Positions 11,669-23,160 are shown, counted from the stretch's first letter. The stretch is 64,000 nucleotides of DNA from Halichoerus grypus (GCF_964656455.1 NC_135715.1:147119935-147183934); one strand, 5' to 3'. Notes: generated by a model from the letters alone, not told the origin. Translations and numbers: made by a program.

Positions 11669-11752
11669 TAAAGGAGAAAAAAAGGAAGAGAAAAAGGAGA
11701 GGAAAGAAGTAGAGAAGGTGAGGAGAGAAACAGAAGAAGGAGGAGAATGAAA
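11669..11752. repeat. Polypurine tract (GGA/GAA-rich)
   Basis: About 80 bases are nearly all A and G on the plus strand, with irregular GGAGA and GAAGA units. Confidence 0.85.
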
Positions 11753-12239
11753 ATTCAGCTAAGGTATCAGGACAAGTTTAAAAAATTGAAAACAGAGTAA
11801 GAACAACCAGAGAACAAGAATGCTTTTCTCTGCATTTGAAAATGCTGCTACCTTTAGTAATTTTGCATATGGTCACTCCTTCAAGCCAAGATGGGTGGGT
11901 GGGGATTGTGATAACGAATATTTCTTTTCCCACAGTCATAAATTTTAGAATGAGTTTCAAGTGCATTTCCAAAACAAAATTATCTAAGGTCAATCACAGT
12001 TACTAAAAAAAGACTGAAATTTCTGCCAAATATCTGTGCTATAACAAAATACAGAGGCAGATGGCCCAAAATTACTTCAAAAAGCCAAGACCTTTGAAAT
12101 ATGAACTATTGTTGATATATGATTTAGGGTAACTAAGGATTTTACTAAAATTTTAACAGCTATGAGCTATGTATGTTTTGAGGAACCATAACCAAATAAC
12201 CTGAAACTGGAACAGGTGAAATACATCACTTCTTTTCTA

Positions 12240-12680
12240 AGGGCCTGAGGAGGTTAGACAGTGAACAGCTGAAGCGTGAGACAGGATATGACAATATTTT
12301 TGAAATTAGAGATCAGTTTGCTTTAACTTCAATATCTTTCCTGATATTGGAACAAATCCCCTAGCAAGCAATTCGCAAAGCTCTAGAAAGTACAGGAGGC
12401 AGGGTAATAACCAACATGACTTGGTGGACAACAAATCATGTCAGTCCAACTGAATTCCCTTTTACCCAGTGACAGCCTTATAAATGTGAGGGAACAAATG
12501 AAGTCATATATCTTGGTTTCACAAGGCTTTTGACTCTGACTCTCATACTCATAAATAAGATAAATAGTAAAATATGGTTTAGATCATAATCTTGGAGGAG
12601 TAATTAACGATTGCTCGTTGTTCAGAGATTACTCGATGAGATGACGTATACCAAGGAAATTACCTAGGTATTTCTCCAGG
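12240..12680 (+). mobile_element. CR1/L3-type LINE fragment (reverse transcriptase part)
   Basis: The run AACAAATCATGTCAGTCCAA, ATGAAGTCATATATCTTGGT, TTCACAAGGCTTTTGACTCT parallels the CR1/L3 reverse-transcriptase coding region (NAVDVIYLDFSKAFD-type). Stops occur in every frame. The element is very old; similarity is by eye and moderate. Confidence 0.5.
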
Positions 12681-12689
12681 ACATATTTT

Positions 12690-13370
12690 TATTAATGGCT
12701 AAAATATTATAATACATGGCATTTTCATAAAATTCATGTTAATATCTATATGTAAAGGCAAAATCAAATTAAATTATTACATCTGGAATAGTAAGAAGTC
12801 ACTTCCATCAGTAGCCCTTGGAGCCTATTTCTGAATCATTCGCATGGGGTATAATAATATTCATAGAATGTGAAGAATTCCTTTCCATCTCCATTGGAGT
12901 TATACTACCTACTGAAATTAAGATAAAGGCACTGCTCTTGGATCAGTGGAAGACTGTGGAATTGCTTGCCAAGAAAGATTATTTTTCCCTTTGCAGTTAC
13001 ATTTCCCTTTTTGTGTTATGTCTTCCAGCGCCATGTTTTCATTATGAATTCACTGACCATAGCTACTGTGGTGGGAGGCACCACTTAAAATCAAGGTGGA
13101 TTACATTTCAGAAATGTAAGCAAATGATCTTAAAACTGGAAATACGTTTTAATACAAAATAATAAGAAAAGAAAATAAGACATGGACATAAACTAAATAG
13201 AGGACAGAAAGCTTACCATTTGGTACTGCCAATTCATTTAAATGTAAAGTTAAACATAATTTGAAAGTATTTCATTTAGAACACTGTGGCTACATTCATG
13301 AAATAGTCTATGATTGCATGATTTCAGCTTTTGCAACAGGATTATGGTATCATTATAACATAAATTAAAT
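12690..13370. other. No supported gene; possible old LINE continuation
   Basis: The 114-codon frame at 12818-13162 has no recognisable domain. Around 12945-12975 a phrase (CAGTGGAAGACTGTGGAATT) could continue the CR1/L3 element, but I cannot support it further. Confidence 0.4.
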
Positions 13371-13374
13371 GACT

Positions 13375-13580
13375 TTGTAAATGTATTATCTGTTTTCTAT
13401 AATAATTCACCAATAAAATCATCTGATCCCATAGTTTTTTTTAAATACTACTGTAATAATTTCAAATTTCTTCCACAATTATTAGTCTAAGTGTTCCCTT
13501 TTCTCTTGAATTGATTTTAGCAATATAAATAATCCAAGAACATCTCTCCATTCATCAAGAATTTCAAAGTATTTTCATTA
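13375..13580 (-). mobile_element. Old L1 ORF2 fragment, minus strand
   Basis: TTCACCAATAAAATCATCTG, ATCCCATAGTTTTTT and TTCTCTTGAATTGATTTTAG correspond to the reverse complement of the L1 reverse-transcriptase region (GPDGF and upstream). Confidence 0.65.
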
Positions 13581-13589
13581 TATTACACA

Positions 13590-13765
13590 TTATAAAACAT
13601 GGGTTCTATTACCATGACTTACATAAGTTACTAAACTTCTTTTTGCCTCATAATTCTGATCATTAAAGTAAGCATTAAAACAGTGATTACTTTATAGTGT
13701 TTTTTAATAAGGGCTAAAAGAGTTAAAACATGCTATACTCTTAGAATCACACAGTATGCACTCAA
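13590..13765 (+). mobile_element. MIR SINE, diverged
   Basis: AAGTTACTAAACTTCTTTTTG, CCTCATAATTCTGATCATTA and a tail ACACAGTATGCACTCAAATA follow the MIR order. Confidence 0.6.
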
Positions 13766-13808
13766 ATAGTCTTTATTATTATTATTGTTGTTATTGCTAT
13801 TATTATTC
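13766..13808. repeat. (ATT)n microsatellite
   Basis: TTATTATTATTATTG units with interruptions, probably grown from the MIR tail. Confidence 0.85.
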
Positions 13809-13989
13809 TTTCCTAAGATACAAATGTCTCTGCATATATCTTATCACCTTTCTTAATAGTCTTCTCTATTTTGTTGATTCACTGATTACATTTCCACAGG
13901 TTTATTTCTTTTTCCTCCCTTAAGTAACCACCACTATGCCCATCCTCTAATTTCATCCTTTTTGCATCATTTTTTAGCTGTGTCTCTCA

Positions 13990-14420
13990 GTTAGAATATT
14001 TCCTCATTCAAGTATCAGAAAATCTAATCCCCACTAGCTTAAACAATTAAGTAGATTTAGTGGCTCAGTTCCTGAATATTTAGAGGTAGAGGAAATTCAG
14101 GAATTGTTTGATCAGGGCTCCAGCTTCATTTCTCTGCAGTTCATTTCTACACTTGTCTCTTGGTAGTTCCCTGCTTAAGCTGGTCTCCCTCATGATTGTG
14201 AGAAGTTTATGATCAGCAAACAATTTATCCAAGGAAAGGTAGAGAAGGTTATTTCCTACAACCGTCTAATGAACATACTCAGTCACTTTTGTTAAACCAT
14301 CCCTGAACTAATCACTACAATCCATGGGGAAGTCATGAATTAATTGGCTTAGGTCTAAAACAATCCCTGGCAAGGGAGATATGCTCTTCTTTGATTCCTC
14401 CTATAGATCCCAGGGGTGGA
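13990..14420 (+). repeat. Ancient interspersed repeat, family not assigned
   Basis: CTAGCTTAAACAATTAAGTA, GATTTAGTGGCTCAGTTCCT, CCATCCCTGAACTAATCACT and CCCAGGGGTGGAAT are phrases of a common old mammalian repeat. A similar block occurs at 30300-30745. I cannot name it reliably. Confidence 0.45.
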
Positions 14421-14474
14421 ATAAAGCCACCAAAATCTTATAATTACTCTGCAATGGAGGAGAAAGTAGTTGGC

Positions 14475-14668
14475 ATCAACTGCCAACCATGTGAGTGTGC
14501 CATCTTGGATGTTCCAGCCCAGTCAAGGCCCTAGATGGCATTAGCCCAAGCCAACATACATGGGGCGAAGTCTAGTCAACAATAGACGATAATAATAAAA
14601 TTGTTGCTTTTTCAGTTACTGAGCTTTTACAGTGGTTTATTATACAGCAATATATAACCAAAGGAGTT
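14475..14668 (+). mobile_element. MLT1-type LTR 3' half, plus strand
   Basis: The 3' end reads GTTACTGAGCTTTTACAGTGG, TTTATTATACAGCAATATA, which matches the conserved end of MLT1 (ERVL-MaLR) LTRs. Upstream ATCTTGGATGTTCCAGCCC is also MLT1-like. The 5' half is missing or unrecognisable. Confidence 0.65.
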
Positions 14669-14669
14669 G

Positions 14670-15185
14670 GCAGTACATTTTTATGTGCCCTTGAATGAGA
14701 TTTCTATTTATATTCCGGGTCTGCTAATGAAGAGTCTGCACATTGTCTTTGGCCCTGATCATTGATAATTTGAGGTCTGGTTGAATCATATTCTACAATC
14801 TACAGTGGGATGGTAGATTGATATGCTTAGCTTTCAACCCAATTCCAACTCTCTCTTGGAGCATTCACCAAGATTGGGAATATAGATCTAGATTGGGATC
14901 ATCTCCCATACCCACCTACTAGTTATTTAATGCTTAGAACAGAGTACATGAACAAATACTAATTCTAAACCTCAGTTCCCACCTACACTACAGTTTAATA
15001 GTATCTGTGACTTCTTAAATTGTTTCATTAAAGTTGGGAATAACTATTAGACAGTTGATCAGATAAAATTTCATTCACACCTTTTTACAGATACATGGTA
15101 TTTTAGAATTTCCAGTTGTCTCTATTCCCTTTTTGTATATGCCAGAATTAAAAATAATATATGAGTATATTTAAAAGTTTACAAA
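14670..15185. other. No gene or clear repeat seen
   Basis: Single-copy-looking sequence without a supported feature. Confidence 0.4.
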
Positions 15186-15189
15186 TATT

Positions 15190-15330
15190 AAAAAAAGAAA
15201 AATAAATAAACAAAGAAAGGAGAGAAAGAGGAAGAGGGAAGGGGGAGAGGAGGAAAAGAGAAGAAAGAGGAAGAAGAGATAAGATAACAGATAATAGGTA
15301 GAAAGGAAGGGAGTTTGGGAAAAAAAAATA
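15190..15330. repeat. Polypurine tract
   Basis: About 140 bases dominated by GGAGA, GAAGA and AAAG on the plus strand, with a few pyrimidines. Confidence 0.85.
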
Positions 15331-15339
15331 TCTATATCA

Positions 15340-15830
15340 TGAGTCCCAACATTTCATATTTCCTTTTCTTCACTACAATCACCATGATTACTTTAATCTC
15401 TCATCAGGCTGGGTTGAAATAGATTTGTTTTCAACAATTTATGATATTTATATCTTCCATTCTTCTTTTCAGTTTTCCTGAATCTCTGAAATCATCTCCC
15501 TCACTCAATTATCTTCACCCCTATAGAATACTGTCCTGGCCCCATCCTAAGCTCCTGACATTCACTCCACCTCCAGTGGTGGCTGCCTCCTAGGAGTCCC
15601 CAGACCTCTGAGAGCTAAAATAGGAGCCAGTGAGCCTGTCAGTCTATGTTTTGCTCATGCTAACACATTAACTAGTTGATCCTGAACATGCAGATAATGA
15701 AATTACATTCATTAGAATGTACTTTAAAATGATAAGTGTATGTAATTTAATATAGTCAAAACCATTTGTTCGAGCATCTTTTGAGGAAATATAAAAAAGA
15801 AGTGTATTTTCTTTGTACTTGATCACATAC
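15340..15830. other. No gene or clear repeat seen
   Basis: Contains a slightly GC-richer patch at 15530-15640, with no open frame or motif that I can support. Confidence 0.4.
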
Positions 15831-15832
15831 TC

Positions 15833-15900
15833 TTTTTTAATAACTTCCAAATTATGATACTCATGTTTTTTAATAAGTTCCAAATTATAAGATACTCATG
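15833..15900. repeat. Tandem duplication, about 34 bp x 2
   Basis: TTTTTTAATAACTTCCAAAT... (15833-15865) is followed directly by TTTTTTAATAAGTTCCAAAT... (15866-15900), both ending GATACTCATG. Confidence 0.88.
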
Positions 15901-16521
15901 AGACTGTTAAGCAACTTTGAAAGATTATGGAAGAAGATCTTCGAGATTAAAATAGGCATTTTAATATTCTTCCAATAACTGGAAACTCCATTATACTTGG
16001 GGTCAGTTCTAACACAGGCTTCAGTGACAGAAAAATGAAACTGAAACTGTAATATTCCCCATATTTCTTTACTCTTTTCCTTACGTTTACTCATTTCCAT
16101 TTCATATATAGATATAAATATTTACAGATCTCCAAAAAGATAACAATTAAGGACAAAATAGTTGGTATCAAAGGAAGTTTACTACTAGGGCAAAATCTGA
16201 AAGGAGAATAGTAAGGAAGGTCTAGAAGAACAAACCCATGCATGTTACATAACTTTATAAAATAATAATCTCGGCTTTATTGTTTCAGAAATCATGATAG
16301 TTGTTCCTTCCAGTCTGGTACCTGCCTGAGGCAGACATACAGTGGAGGCAACAAAATGTTAATTGATGTTTTATCTTGAGTGACTATTGGCCCTTCAGGA
16401 ACAGTCATTTTTCAATTTGCTAGAAGGCAGAAAGAAGCTCTGATTCAGATAATGAAAAAAAATTTCAAAGAGAATCAACAAAATTTTTCATTTCCAGATC
16501 ATTCTGGTAAAAAAGAGTTGA

Positions 16522-16720
16522 GGGTGCCTGGGTGGCTCAGTCAGTTAAACATCTGGCTCTTGGTTTGAGCTGAGGTCATGATCTCATGGGTCATGAGATC
16601 GAGCCCCATGTCGGGCTCCGTGCTCAACTCGGAGTCCGCTTGAGATTCTCTGTCTCTGTCTCTACCACTGCTCGTGCACTCTCTCTCTCAAATAAATAAA
16701 TAAAATCTTTAAAAAAAAAA
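16522..16720 (+). mobile_element. can-SINE, plus strand, older subtype
   Basis: It has GGGTGCCTGGGTGGCTCAG, an older middle (GCTCTTGGTTTGAGCTGAGG), GAGATCGAGCCCC and a TGAGATTCTCTGTCTCTG body, with an AAATAAATAAATAAAATC tail. The target duplication is unclear. Confidence 0.93.
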
Positions 16721-16789
16721 GAATCAAAATAAGAAACACCTGAAAATAGAAATAACTATGCTTTTTATAGTTTATTTAAATAATATCTT

Positions 16790-17165
16790 AGTGTGAGTTC
16801 CCAAAAGCAGATTCTTAGGATTTAAGTGCAAGTGGTTTATTTGGGAAGTGATCCGAATGAACAAGATATAGAAAGAATCAATAAAGAATGTATGTTGCTA
16901 ATGTAGCAACTGGGGCCCAGTTCCTGTGGGGACCTCTCTGAAGGCCATAGAGAATGCATCTCAGAATTTGCCTACTGCAGGGCTGTGGCATCTATCCACC
17001 AATTCCCGTTCCTCGCTGATTATGAGTAACTCCTTGTCAAGTTAGCTCCCTGCCTCCCACATAGAAGCATTATTATTTACCATGTTTGTTTCCATGTTAC
17101 CTTTCAGGTGGGTTGAAGGGATATGAGCAGGGCACTGACAGTTTCTGCCCCATCTAACAGACTTG
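16790..17165. repeat. Possible old repeat, family not assigned
   Basis: AAGTGCAAGTGGTTTATTTG, GGAAGTGATC and a middle CAGTTCCTGTGGGGACC resemble phrases of a common mammalian repeat. A shorter similar block (TGAGGTTTATTTGGGGAGAG) occurs near 19170. Neither is named here. Confidence 0.3.
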
Positions 17166-17179
17166 ATTACAGTTTAAAG

Positions 17180-18077
17180 TAGACCTGTTCTAGACACATG
17201 AAAAAATACTCAGCATCACTCGGCATCAGGGAAATACAAATCAAAACCTCAATGAGATACCACCTCACACCAGTCAGAATGGCTAAAATTAACAAGTCAG
17301 GAAACAAAAAATGTTGGTGAGGATGTGGAGAAAGGGAAACCCTCTTACACTGCTGGTGGGAAAGCAAGCTGGTACAGCCACTCTGGAAAACAGTATGGAG
17401 GTTCCTCCAAAAGTTAAAAATAGAGTTACCCTATGACCCAGCAATTGTACTACTAGGTATTTGCCCCAAAGATTCAATTGTGGTGATATATAGCAGCAAT
17501 GTCCACAACAGTCAAACTGTGGAAAGAGCCCAGATGTCCATCAACAGATGAATGAATAAAGAAGATGTGGTATATATATACAATGGAATATTACTCAGCC
17601 ATCAAAAAAATGAAATCTTACCATTTGCAAAAACATAGATGGAACTAGAGGGTATTATGCTAACCGAAATAAGTCATTCAGAGAAAGACAATTATCATGA
17701 TTTCACTCATATGTGGAATTTAAGAAACAAAATAGAGGATCATATGGGAAGGGAGGGAAAAATAAAATAAGACAAAATCAGAGAGGGAGACAAACCATAA
17801 GGGACTCTTAATCATAGGAAACAAACTGAGGGTTGCTGGAGGGGAGGTGGATGAGGGGTGGGGTAACTGGGTGATGGGCATTAGGAGGGCACATGATGTA
17901 ATGAACACTGGGTGTTATATGCAACTGATGAATCACTGAACTCTACCTCTGAAACTAATAATACACTATATGTTAATTAATTTAATTTCAATAAAATGTT
18001 TAAAAATTTTAAAAATTTAAAAAGTAAAAAGTGAAAAATTTAAAAATAATTAAAAAATAAAATAGACCTGTTCTAGA
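17180..18077 (+). mobile_element. Young 5'-truncated L1 (3' end only)
   Basis: The insert 17195-18062 is flanked by a perfect 15-bp duplication, TAGACCTGTTCTAGA, at 17180-17194 and 18063-18077. It begins in the ORF2 C-terminal coding region (AATGAGATACCACCTCACAC, GTTGGTGAGGATGTGGAGAA, ACCCAGCAATTGTACTACTA), then runs through a carnivore-type 3' UTR (GGGGTGGGGTAACTGGGTGA) to an A-rich tail. Stops break the residual frame. Confidence 0.95.
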
Positions 18078-18079
18078 TA

Positions 18080-19500
18080 TATACACTTTTTATAATATAA
18101 TAATATAATAATTTCCATTTTGACAGTGGCATATATGTCTTTTTATTACCAATGTTTCACAGAGGTCTTGGCACATAATATTTTTAGATAGTTCTTGCAT
18201 GAATAGTGCATCTTTTGGTTGAGAGCAGACTTGAATGAAGAACACCACAAGAAATAGAAAAAAAACTGAATTTATATTTTTAAATAGAAGTCAAAAAAAC
18301 ATATCCAGAATGTTGGCTGAAGAAGGGCCTTTACAATATTCTCAAAAGTCTGAAAAAGATGCCACATACTAAGCTCAAAGAAAACTCACAAAATGCTGAA
18401 TTCCATAAAAGAATACTACAACAAACATGGTGCAACTAGATAATCCAACAGAAATAAATATTGCAAAATACTAAAAGAGGAGAAAAGAGAATAGACTTAG
18501 ATTTGTTTTGATACTTAAGTTCTTAAAGTTCAACTTTGGGTGAGTCAAGTAGAACTAAGCTTAAGTATAACATAAAACACACTGTTGTACAAATAACATG
18601 GTCTTCAGATTCATACATTTTGAAATATTATATCCCCATAATGCCAAGGCACTTTAAGATTGTATAAATCTAAGCTCTTTCTCTCTTGCTCCCAAAAGGT
18701 ACTTATTTCTTTGATTTTTGAAGAGGTTCCCTTATATCCTCTTCAAATGGCCAACACTCCCAGTCTCAATATATAGTAATGTTAAATGTACATATTTAAT
18801 ATAAGGTTTATAACATCCCTAATAGACTTCACTACTATTTTTAGAAGGTTGTATATAACATCTAGGAATCTAAATTCTAATTTTAACACTAAAAAACTGA
18901 ACAGTACAAGAAATGAATGGAGCTCTGTTTTCTAGTCCAAAGTATATTATGATATACCCATTGGGACCAGTCCCTTTCCCTCCAAATAAGTAGGTTTCCC
19001 AGAAATCTCATTCCCATAAAAAAATTTCTGAAAGACCAGAACACAGCTGGATTCTTATTTTGTATCATGACCTGTAATAATTGCATGGAGGGAAAATCCT
19101 TTTAATGAATTCCAATTTGTGTGTGTGTTCACATGTGCCCCATCAAACCTTGATCTGAGATTAAAGTCTATGAGGTTTATTTGGGGAGAGATCTCAGCTA
19201 GCAAGGTATAGGAACTAGGAAGTGAGAAAGACAAAGAAGAAAATTCAATAAAGCCTCAGTTAAACAAAAGAAACATTTTAGAAATAACAATCCTAGTTTC
19301 CCTTTCCATATTTCTTATCTCTCATCATTATCCTCCCACTTCTTTGCTAACCATGTCTGTTTCTTTTCTTTCTTTCTTTTTTTTTTTTTAACTGTGCTGA
19401 AATGTTGCTTTGTTCTCCTGGGAACAAAGCAGAAAGTGTTTGTTCTTTTTTAAACTATGAAATATTTTCTTTAAACTAATTGGAGCTTATACATATTGCT
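18080..19500. other. No supported gene; unique AT-rich DNA
   Basis: Contains a pyrimidine run at 19353-19390 and a 10-bp perfect stem (TGCTTTGTTC/GAACAAAGCA, 19406-19431, loop TCCTGG). The part at 18290-18490 might be old L1 but is not distinct enough to call. Confidence 0.4.
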
Positions 19501-19507
19501 AGTTGTA

Positions 19508-19546
19508 GGTGATAGATGATTGATAGATAAACAGATGATAGATAAA
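19508..19546. repeat. (GATA)n-type microsatellite, imperfect
   Basis: GATAGATGATTGATAGATAA and a following GATGATAGATAAATC. Confidence 0.8.
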
Positions 19547-19584
19547 TCTTCCTCAGTTTTAAAAATTGGCTGTCTGCATCTGAT

Positions 19585-19690
19585 ATAATACAAAAACACA
19601 TATTCACAAGGTTATTCACTGCAACATTGTTTAACAATGCTAAATATTAGAAACAACCTATATGCTCATACATAGGAGAATGAATAAACA
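19585..19690 (+). mobile_element. Old L1 fragment, ORF2 C-terminus
   Basis: GGTTATTCACTGCAACATTG and AACAACCTATATGCTCATAC followed by GGAGAATGAATAAACAG match the L1 ORF2 3' region (ALLAAMPTIAKLWK-type position). Confidence 0.65.
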
Positions 19691-19729
19691 GACCTTTTTT
19701 TTTTTTTAATCCTAAATACCCCCTTGACT

Positions 19730-20245
19730 TCATTTTGCTTTTCATCCCAGCTACCACTATTTTTCTCTCCCTTAAAAGCTACATTCCTGGAAATATTTGT
19801 CTATATTTGCAGTCTCATATTCTTATCCTTCCACCTTTTTTAAAAACCACTCAATGAGACTTTCTTCCCAACAGCCACAGAAATTCAATTAGAAGATGGC
19901 CCCCATATGGATGATTCAGTTCTCAGTTCTCAGTTCCCTACTTATTTGACCTGTGGACATCATTTGGCAGAGTTAATCACTCCCTTCTGCAAACACTTGA
20001 TTCATTTGGATTCCAGGTCATCATACTACCCTGAGTTCCTCCTACCTAACTTATATGCTCCTTTCGTATCTATTGTGCCTTCATCCTCTTCCTCCCATTT
20101 CTTTATGTTGGATGGCTCAGGGGCTCAGTCCTTGGAACTCGTCCTTATTTACATTCACTGCCTTTCATCTGGTTTCACACCTTCAAATACTATCTACTTA
20201 TACTCTGACAACTCCTATGCTAGATATTCCTACAAAGTACAAAAT
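19730..20245 (+). mobile_element. L2 LINE fragment (reverse transcriptase part)
   Basis: The 134-codon frame at 19907-20311 is the L2 reverse-transcriptase region in diverged form. Recognisable pieces are GTTAATCACTCCCTTCTGCA, TTCCAGGTCATCATACTACC, GGCTCAGTCCTTGGAACTCG (GSVLGPLL-type) and CTCTGACAACTCCTATGCTA (YADDT-type position, degraded). Stops and indels show it is inactive. Confidence 0.75.
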
Positions 20246-20309
20246 ATGAGATTTTGGAAAGAGTTTATAAGGAGGAAGGACAGAGAAATCCTTTTATTTC
20301 TACCCTTCT

Positions 20310-20920
20310 AAGTTCTCATCTAGGGTCCCTGTGGCAAATTAACAGAAAAACAACCAGATGTTTATTAACATGTATATCTCATATTTTCATGTAAGAAACC
20401 CAGTGAATGAATAACTCAAAGAGGTGGCTTAGTACTTCAGCTTATACAGCATCTACAACAAAGATCAATATATTTGTAGAGAAATGACAAGACAAAGGAA
20501 AGTGGTTTTAGGTTTCAAGGGTGGCAAACTGTGGGAAATAAATATATGAGAATAAGGTTTGTTTACAGATTCCACTGTTGCCATCTCTGGGCTAGTAAGA
20601 GTCAAGAGTCATCCTGCCTTTAGGCAAAAAAGGGGGATGGATAAAGAGAGATTTTTCTGCATTTGCTGCTTCTTAACTGCCTTCAACTCAAAATAATTTT
20701 TATATCAAAAAGGCATATTTTAGGATGACATATACTGGTTTCCTCCAAGTTCTAAGTGGAGAAATTAGTCAGTTACAAGCAGGGTAATCATTTAACTTAT
20801 GCCCAAACCAGGGTACCTCTGAGAGTGAAAGTAGATGCTACTAATTAAGCTAGCAGACCAACTGTAAATCAGGACAGTCCCAGACAAATTGGGAAATTGC
20901 ACCTCCAGACCTTGTCTCCA
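20310..20920 (-). repeat. LTR-like block, family not assigned
   Basis: CCAGATGTTTATTAACATG, AAATGACAAGACAAAGGAAA and GCAGGGTAATCATTTAACTT resemble an old LTR-type repeat in reverse orientation. I cannot name it; confidence is low. Confidence 0.3.
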
Positions 20921-21176
20921 ACTGCTTCCATCTCTTCTTTGATATTTCAAAGAAACTTAAAATTAAGTATGACTAAATTATTACATTCTCCCTGAAACTT
21001 ATAGTCCCTTTCCAGTGTTCCCTTTGTCAATGAATGACACCATTGTCCATCTACAAACAATGCAGAACTGGAAGTTATGCTTGATACCACCCTCTTTCCT
21101 GTTACTCAATTCTTCATCTGGGCTAGGAAACTTATTTTATAAATGTTTTAAATCATCTACATTGCAATCTCCCTAG

Positions 21177-21562
21177 GTCACTGTCTTAGCTCAGGATGCT
21201 ATAATAAAATACCAGAGACTGGGTGACTCAAACAAGACATTTATTTCTCACAGTTCTGAAAGCTGGTAAGTCCAAGATCAAGGCACCAGCAGATTCAGTG
21301 TCTGGTGAGGACCCCCTAACTGGCCTGCAGATGGCCTTTCTTCAGTGCATATGTACTCATGGAGGTGGGGGTTAGGGGGTTCTATCTTTTCCTCTTCTTA
21401 TAAGAACACAAATTCCATCATGGGAGCTCCACCCTCATAACTGTATCTAAACATAATTACCTCCCAAAGGCCCTTCCTCCTAATACCATCACCCTGGGAT
21501 TAGAGCTTTAACATATGAAGGTTTGGGGGGTGGCCTACAAACATTCAGTCCCTAACAGTCAC
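21177..21562 (-). mobile_element. MLT1-type solo LTR with 5-bp duplication
   Basis: The LTR occupies 21182-21557. On the plus strand it starts TGTCTTAGCTCAGG and ends TTCAGTCCCTAACA, the reverse of an ERVL-MaLR (MLT1/MST) LTR. It is flanked by a perfect GTCAC at 21177-21181 and 21558-21562, which fits the 5-bp duplication of this class. Internal motifs include ATTTATTTCTCACAGTTCTG and CCTCTTCTTATAAGAACAC. Confidence 0.92.
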
Positions 21563-21810
21563 TTTCTCATTACCTCTTAATGGATCTAGTGAATAACCTT
21601 CTAAGTGGTCTCCCAACATTTAATTTTGCCCCCAGTGCAATCTAATATTGCAAAACACAAATTCAATCAAGTCAACCACCTGGCTTAAAATCATTCAGTG
21701 ATTTCTTATTGATCTTAGAAATCAAAATCCTTAACATGATATACCATATCCATATTGAGATATGATCTGATCAGGCCTGCCTTCCTCTACTGCCCCTGCT
21801 CCTTAGTATT

Positions 21811-22207
21811 TGACGAAGGATAGTTGGAAGGCAGGCAGGCAGGGACAAGGGCCCCCCGCCCTAAGAGGAAACCACCCTTAAAAAGATTTCACACCCACCC
21901 TGGAAGGAGCCCTCCACCCTTTCCCATATGATAGATAGTTGACAAAAACCTGATTGGATGACAGGTGCAGGGAGGGTTAATCAGATTAAAACAGCCTGTC
22001 AACAAGCCCATAAAAACCCCTAAACTAAGAAATTCCTGTGGCAGCGCTCTCGGGTCCCCTCCCTCCTTGGGAGCTTTGTACTATCACTTTGCTATCGCTC
22101 AATAAACCTTGTTTTGCTGCCCACCACTCTGTCTGGTCTGCCTCTTCATTCTTCATAGCAGTGCCACCAAGAACCACAGGCACCAACGGAGAAAAAAATC
22201 CTATAAA
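21811..22207 (+). mobile_element. Class I ERV-type solo LTR, copy 1
   Basis: About 397 bp, starting near TGACGAAGGATAGTTGG. A CATAAAAACCCC box lies near 22009 (TATA-like), an AATAAA signal at 22101-22106 and TTGTTTTGCTGCCC just after, an arrangement like gammaretroviral LTRs. No primer-binding site or internal retroviral sequence follows; the flanks are L2. It is a solo LTR left by recombination. I could not settle the 4-bp target duplication. Confidence 0.7.
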
Positions 22208-22256
22208 ATATCCATCTCCAGACACATTAGTTTTTATTCATTTTCTCAAACATGCT

Positions 22257-22706
22257 TGTATTAGTTTCCTAGGGCTGCCGTAACAAGGTACCACAGACTG
22301 CACTGTTTAACAGAACTTTATTGTCAAACAGTTCTGGAGGCTAGAAGTCTGAAATCAAATCGTCGACAGAACCATCATCCCTCTGAAACTTGTATGGGAG
22401 AATCCTTCCTGGCTCCTGGTGGTTGCCAGGAGCCTTGGTGTTCCCTGGTTTGCACCCTTAGTGCTTCAATCTCTGCCTTCACGGTCACATCATATTCTCT
22501 CCTCATGTGTCTGGGTCTCTGTGTCTCTTCTCCTCTTCTTATTAGCACAGGAGTCATACCAGATTAAGGGCCCATTCTATTCCAGTATGACCTCATCTTA
22601 ACAGCTAATTCTATCCCCAATAATCCTATTTTCAATTATCATCCAATTCTGAGGTACTGTGAATTAGGACTTCAATGTATCTTTTGGGGGGACACAACCT
22701 ACAACA
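22257..22706 (-). mobile_element. MLT1-type solo LTR, antisense
   Basis: On the plus strand it starts TGTATTAGTTTCCTAGGGCT and ends near GGGGGACACAACCTACAACA. The middle has CAGTTCTGGAGGCTAGAAG and TCTTCTCCTCTTCTTATTAG, the antisense of an MLT1 LTR. The flanks CATGCT and CGTGCT suggest an imperfect target duplication. Confidence 0.88.
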
Positions 22707-23130
22707 CGTGCTATGTTTCCTTCAGCCACGACTCTTTGTGCATGCTGTCCCCTCTACAAGAAACATGCTTCCCTCCCTTGTTTGCTTAGCTGATTCTTAT
22801 TTATTCTTCAATCTCAACTCCAATGTCTTCCACAGGAAAATTTCCCTGGCACAGACTGTAAGTCAAGTTCCTCTATTATCTACTGTCTATACCACAAATC
22901 TTTTCTTCACAAGAATTATCACATCTATACTTTTACTTATTATTTACTATTCATTACTTCATGTATTACTTTCCCTCATGCCTAGAAAAGTGCCTGGCAC
23001 AAAGTAGGAACTTAATATATAGCTATTAACTTAATTAATGAAGGAAGAAATGAAAATGAAGACTCACAATTTCTCTGGCAACATAAATTAGCCTAGAAAA
23101 ATTTACATTTTGGCACCTTGTAGCTTATTA

Positions 23131-23160
23131 ATGAAGGATAGTTGGAAGACTATCCTTCAT
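23131..23160. repeat. Perfect 12-bp stem matching the LTR tip
   Basis: ATGAAGGATAGT (23131-23142), loop TGGAAG, ACTATCCTTCAT (23149-23160). The left arm plus loop equals the first bases of the LTR copies at 21811 and 23465. No LTR body follows. Confidence 0.85.

Larger units (their letters stand above)
21015..23035 (+). mobile_element. L2 LINE split by three later insertions
   Basis: Pieces at 21015-21176, 21562-21810, 22208-22256 and 22707-23035 follow L2 order. They include GGAAGTTATGCTTGATACCA, AAGTGGTCTCCCAACATTTA, GTGATTTCTTATTGATCTT, CTTTGTGCATGCTGTCCCC and the 3' tail GAAAAGTGCCTGGCACAAAG. The gaps are filled by two MLT1 LTRs and one ERV1-type LTR, each listed separately. No frame survives. 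Confidence 0.8.

Noticed and set aside
12818..13162. 114-codon plus-strand frame
   Set aside because: No domain, no conserved motif, lies in or next to an old LINE-like region.
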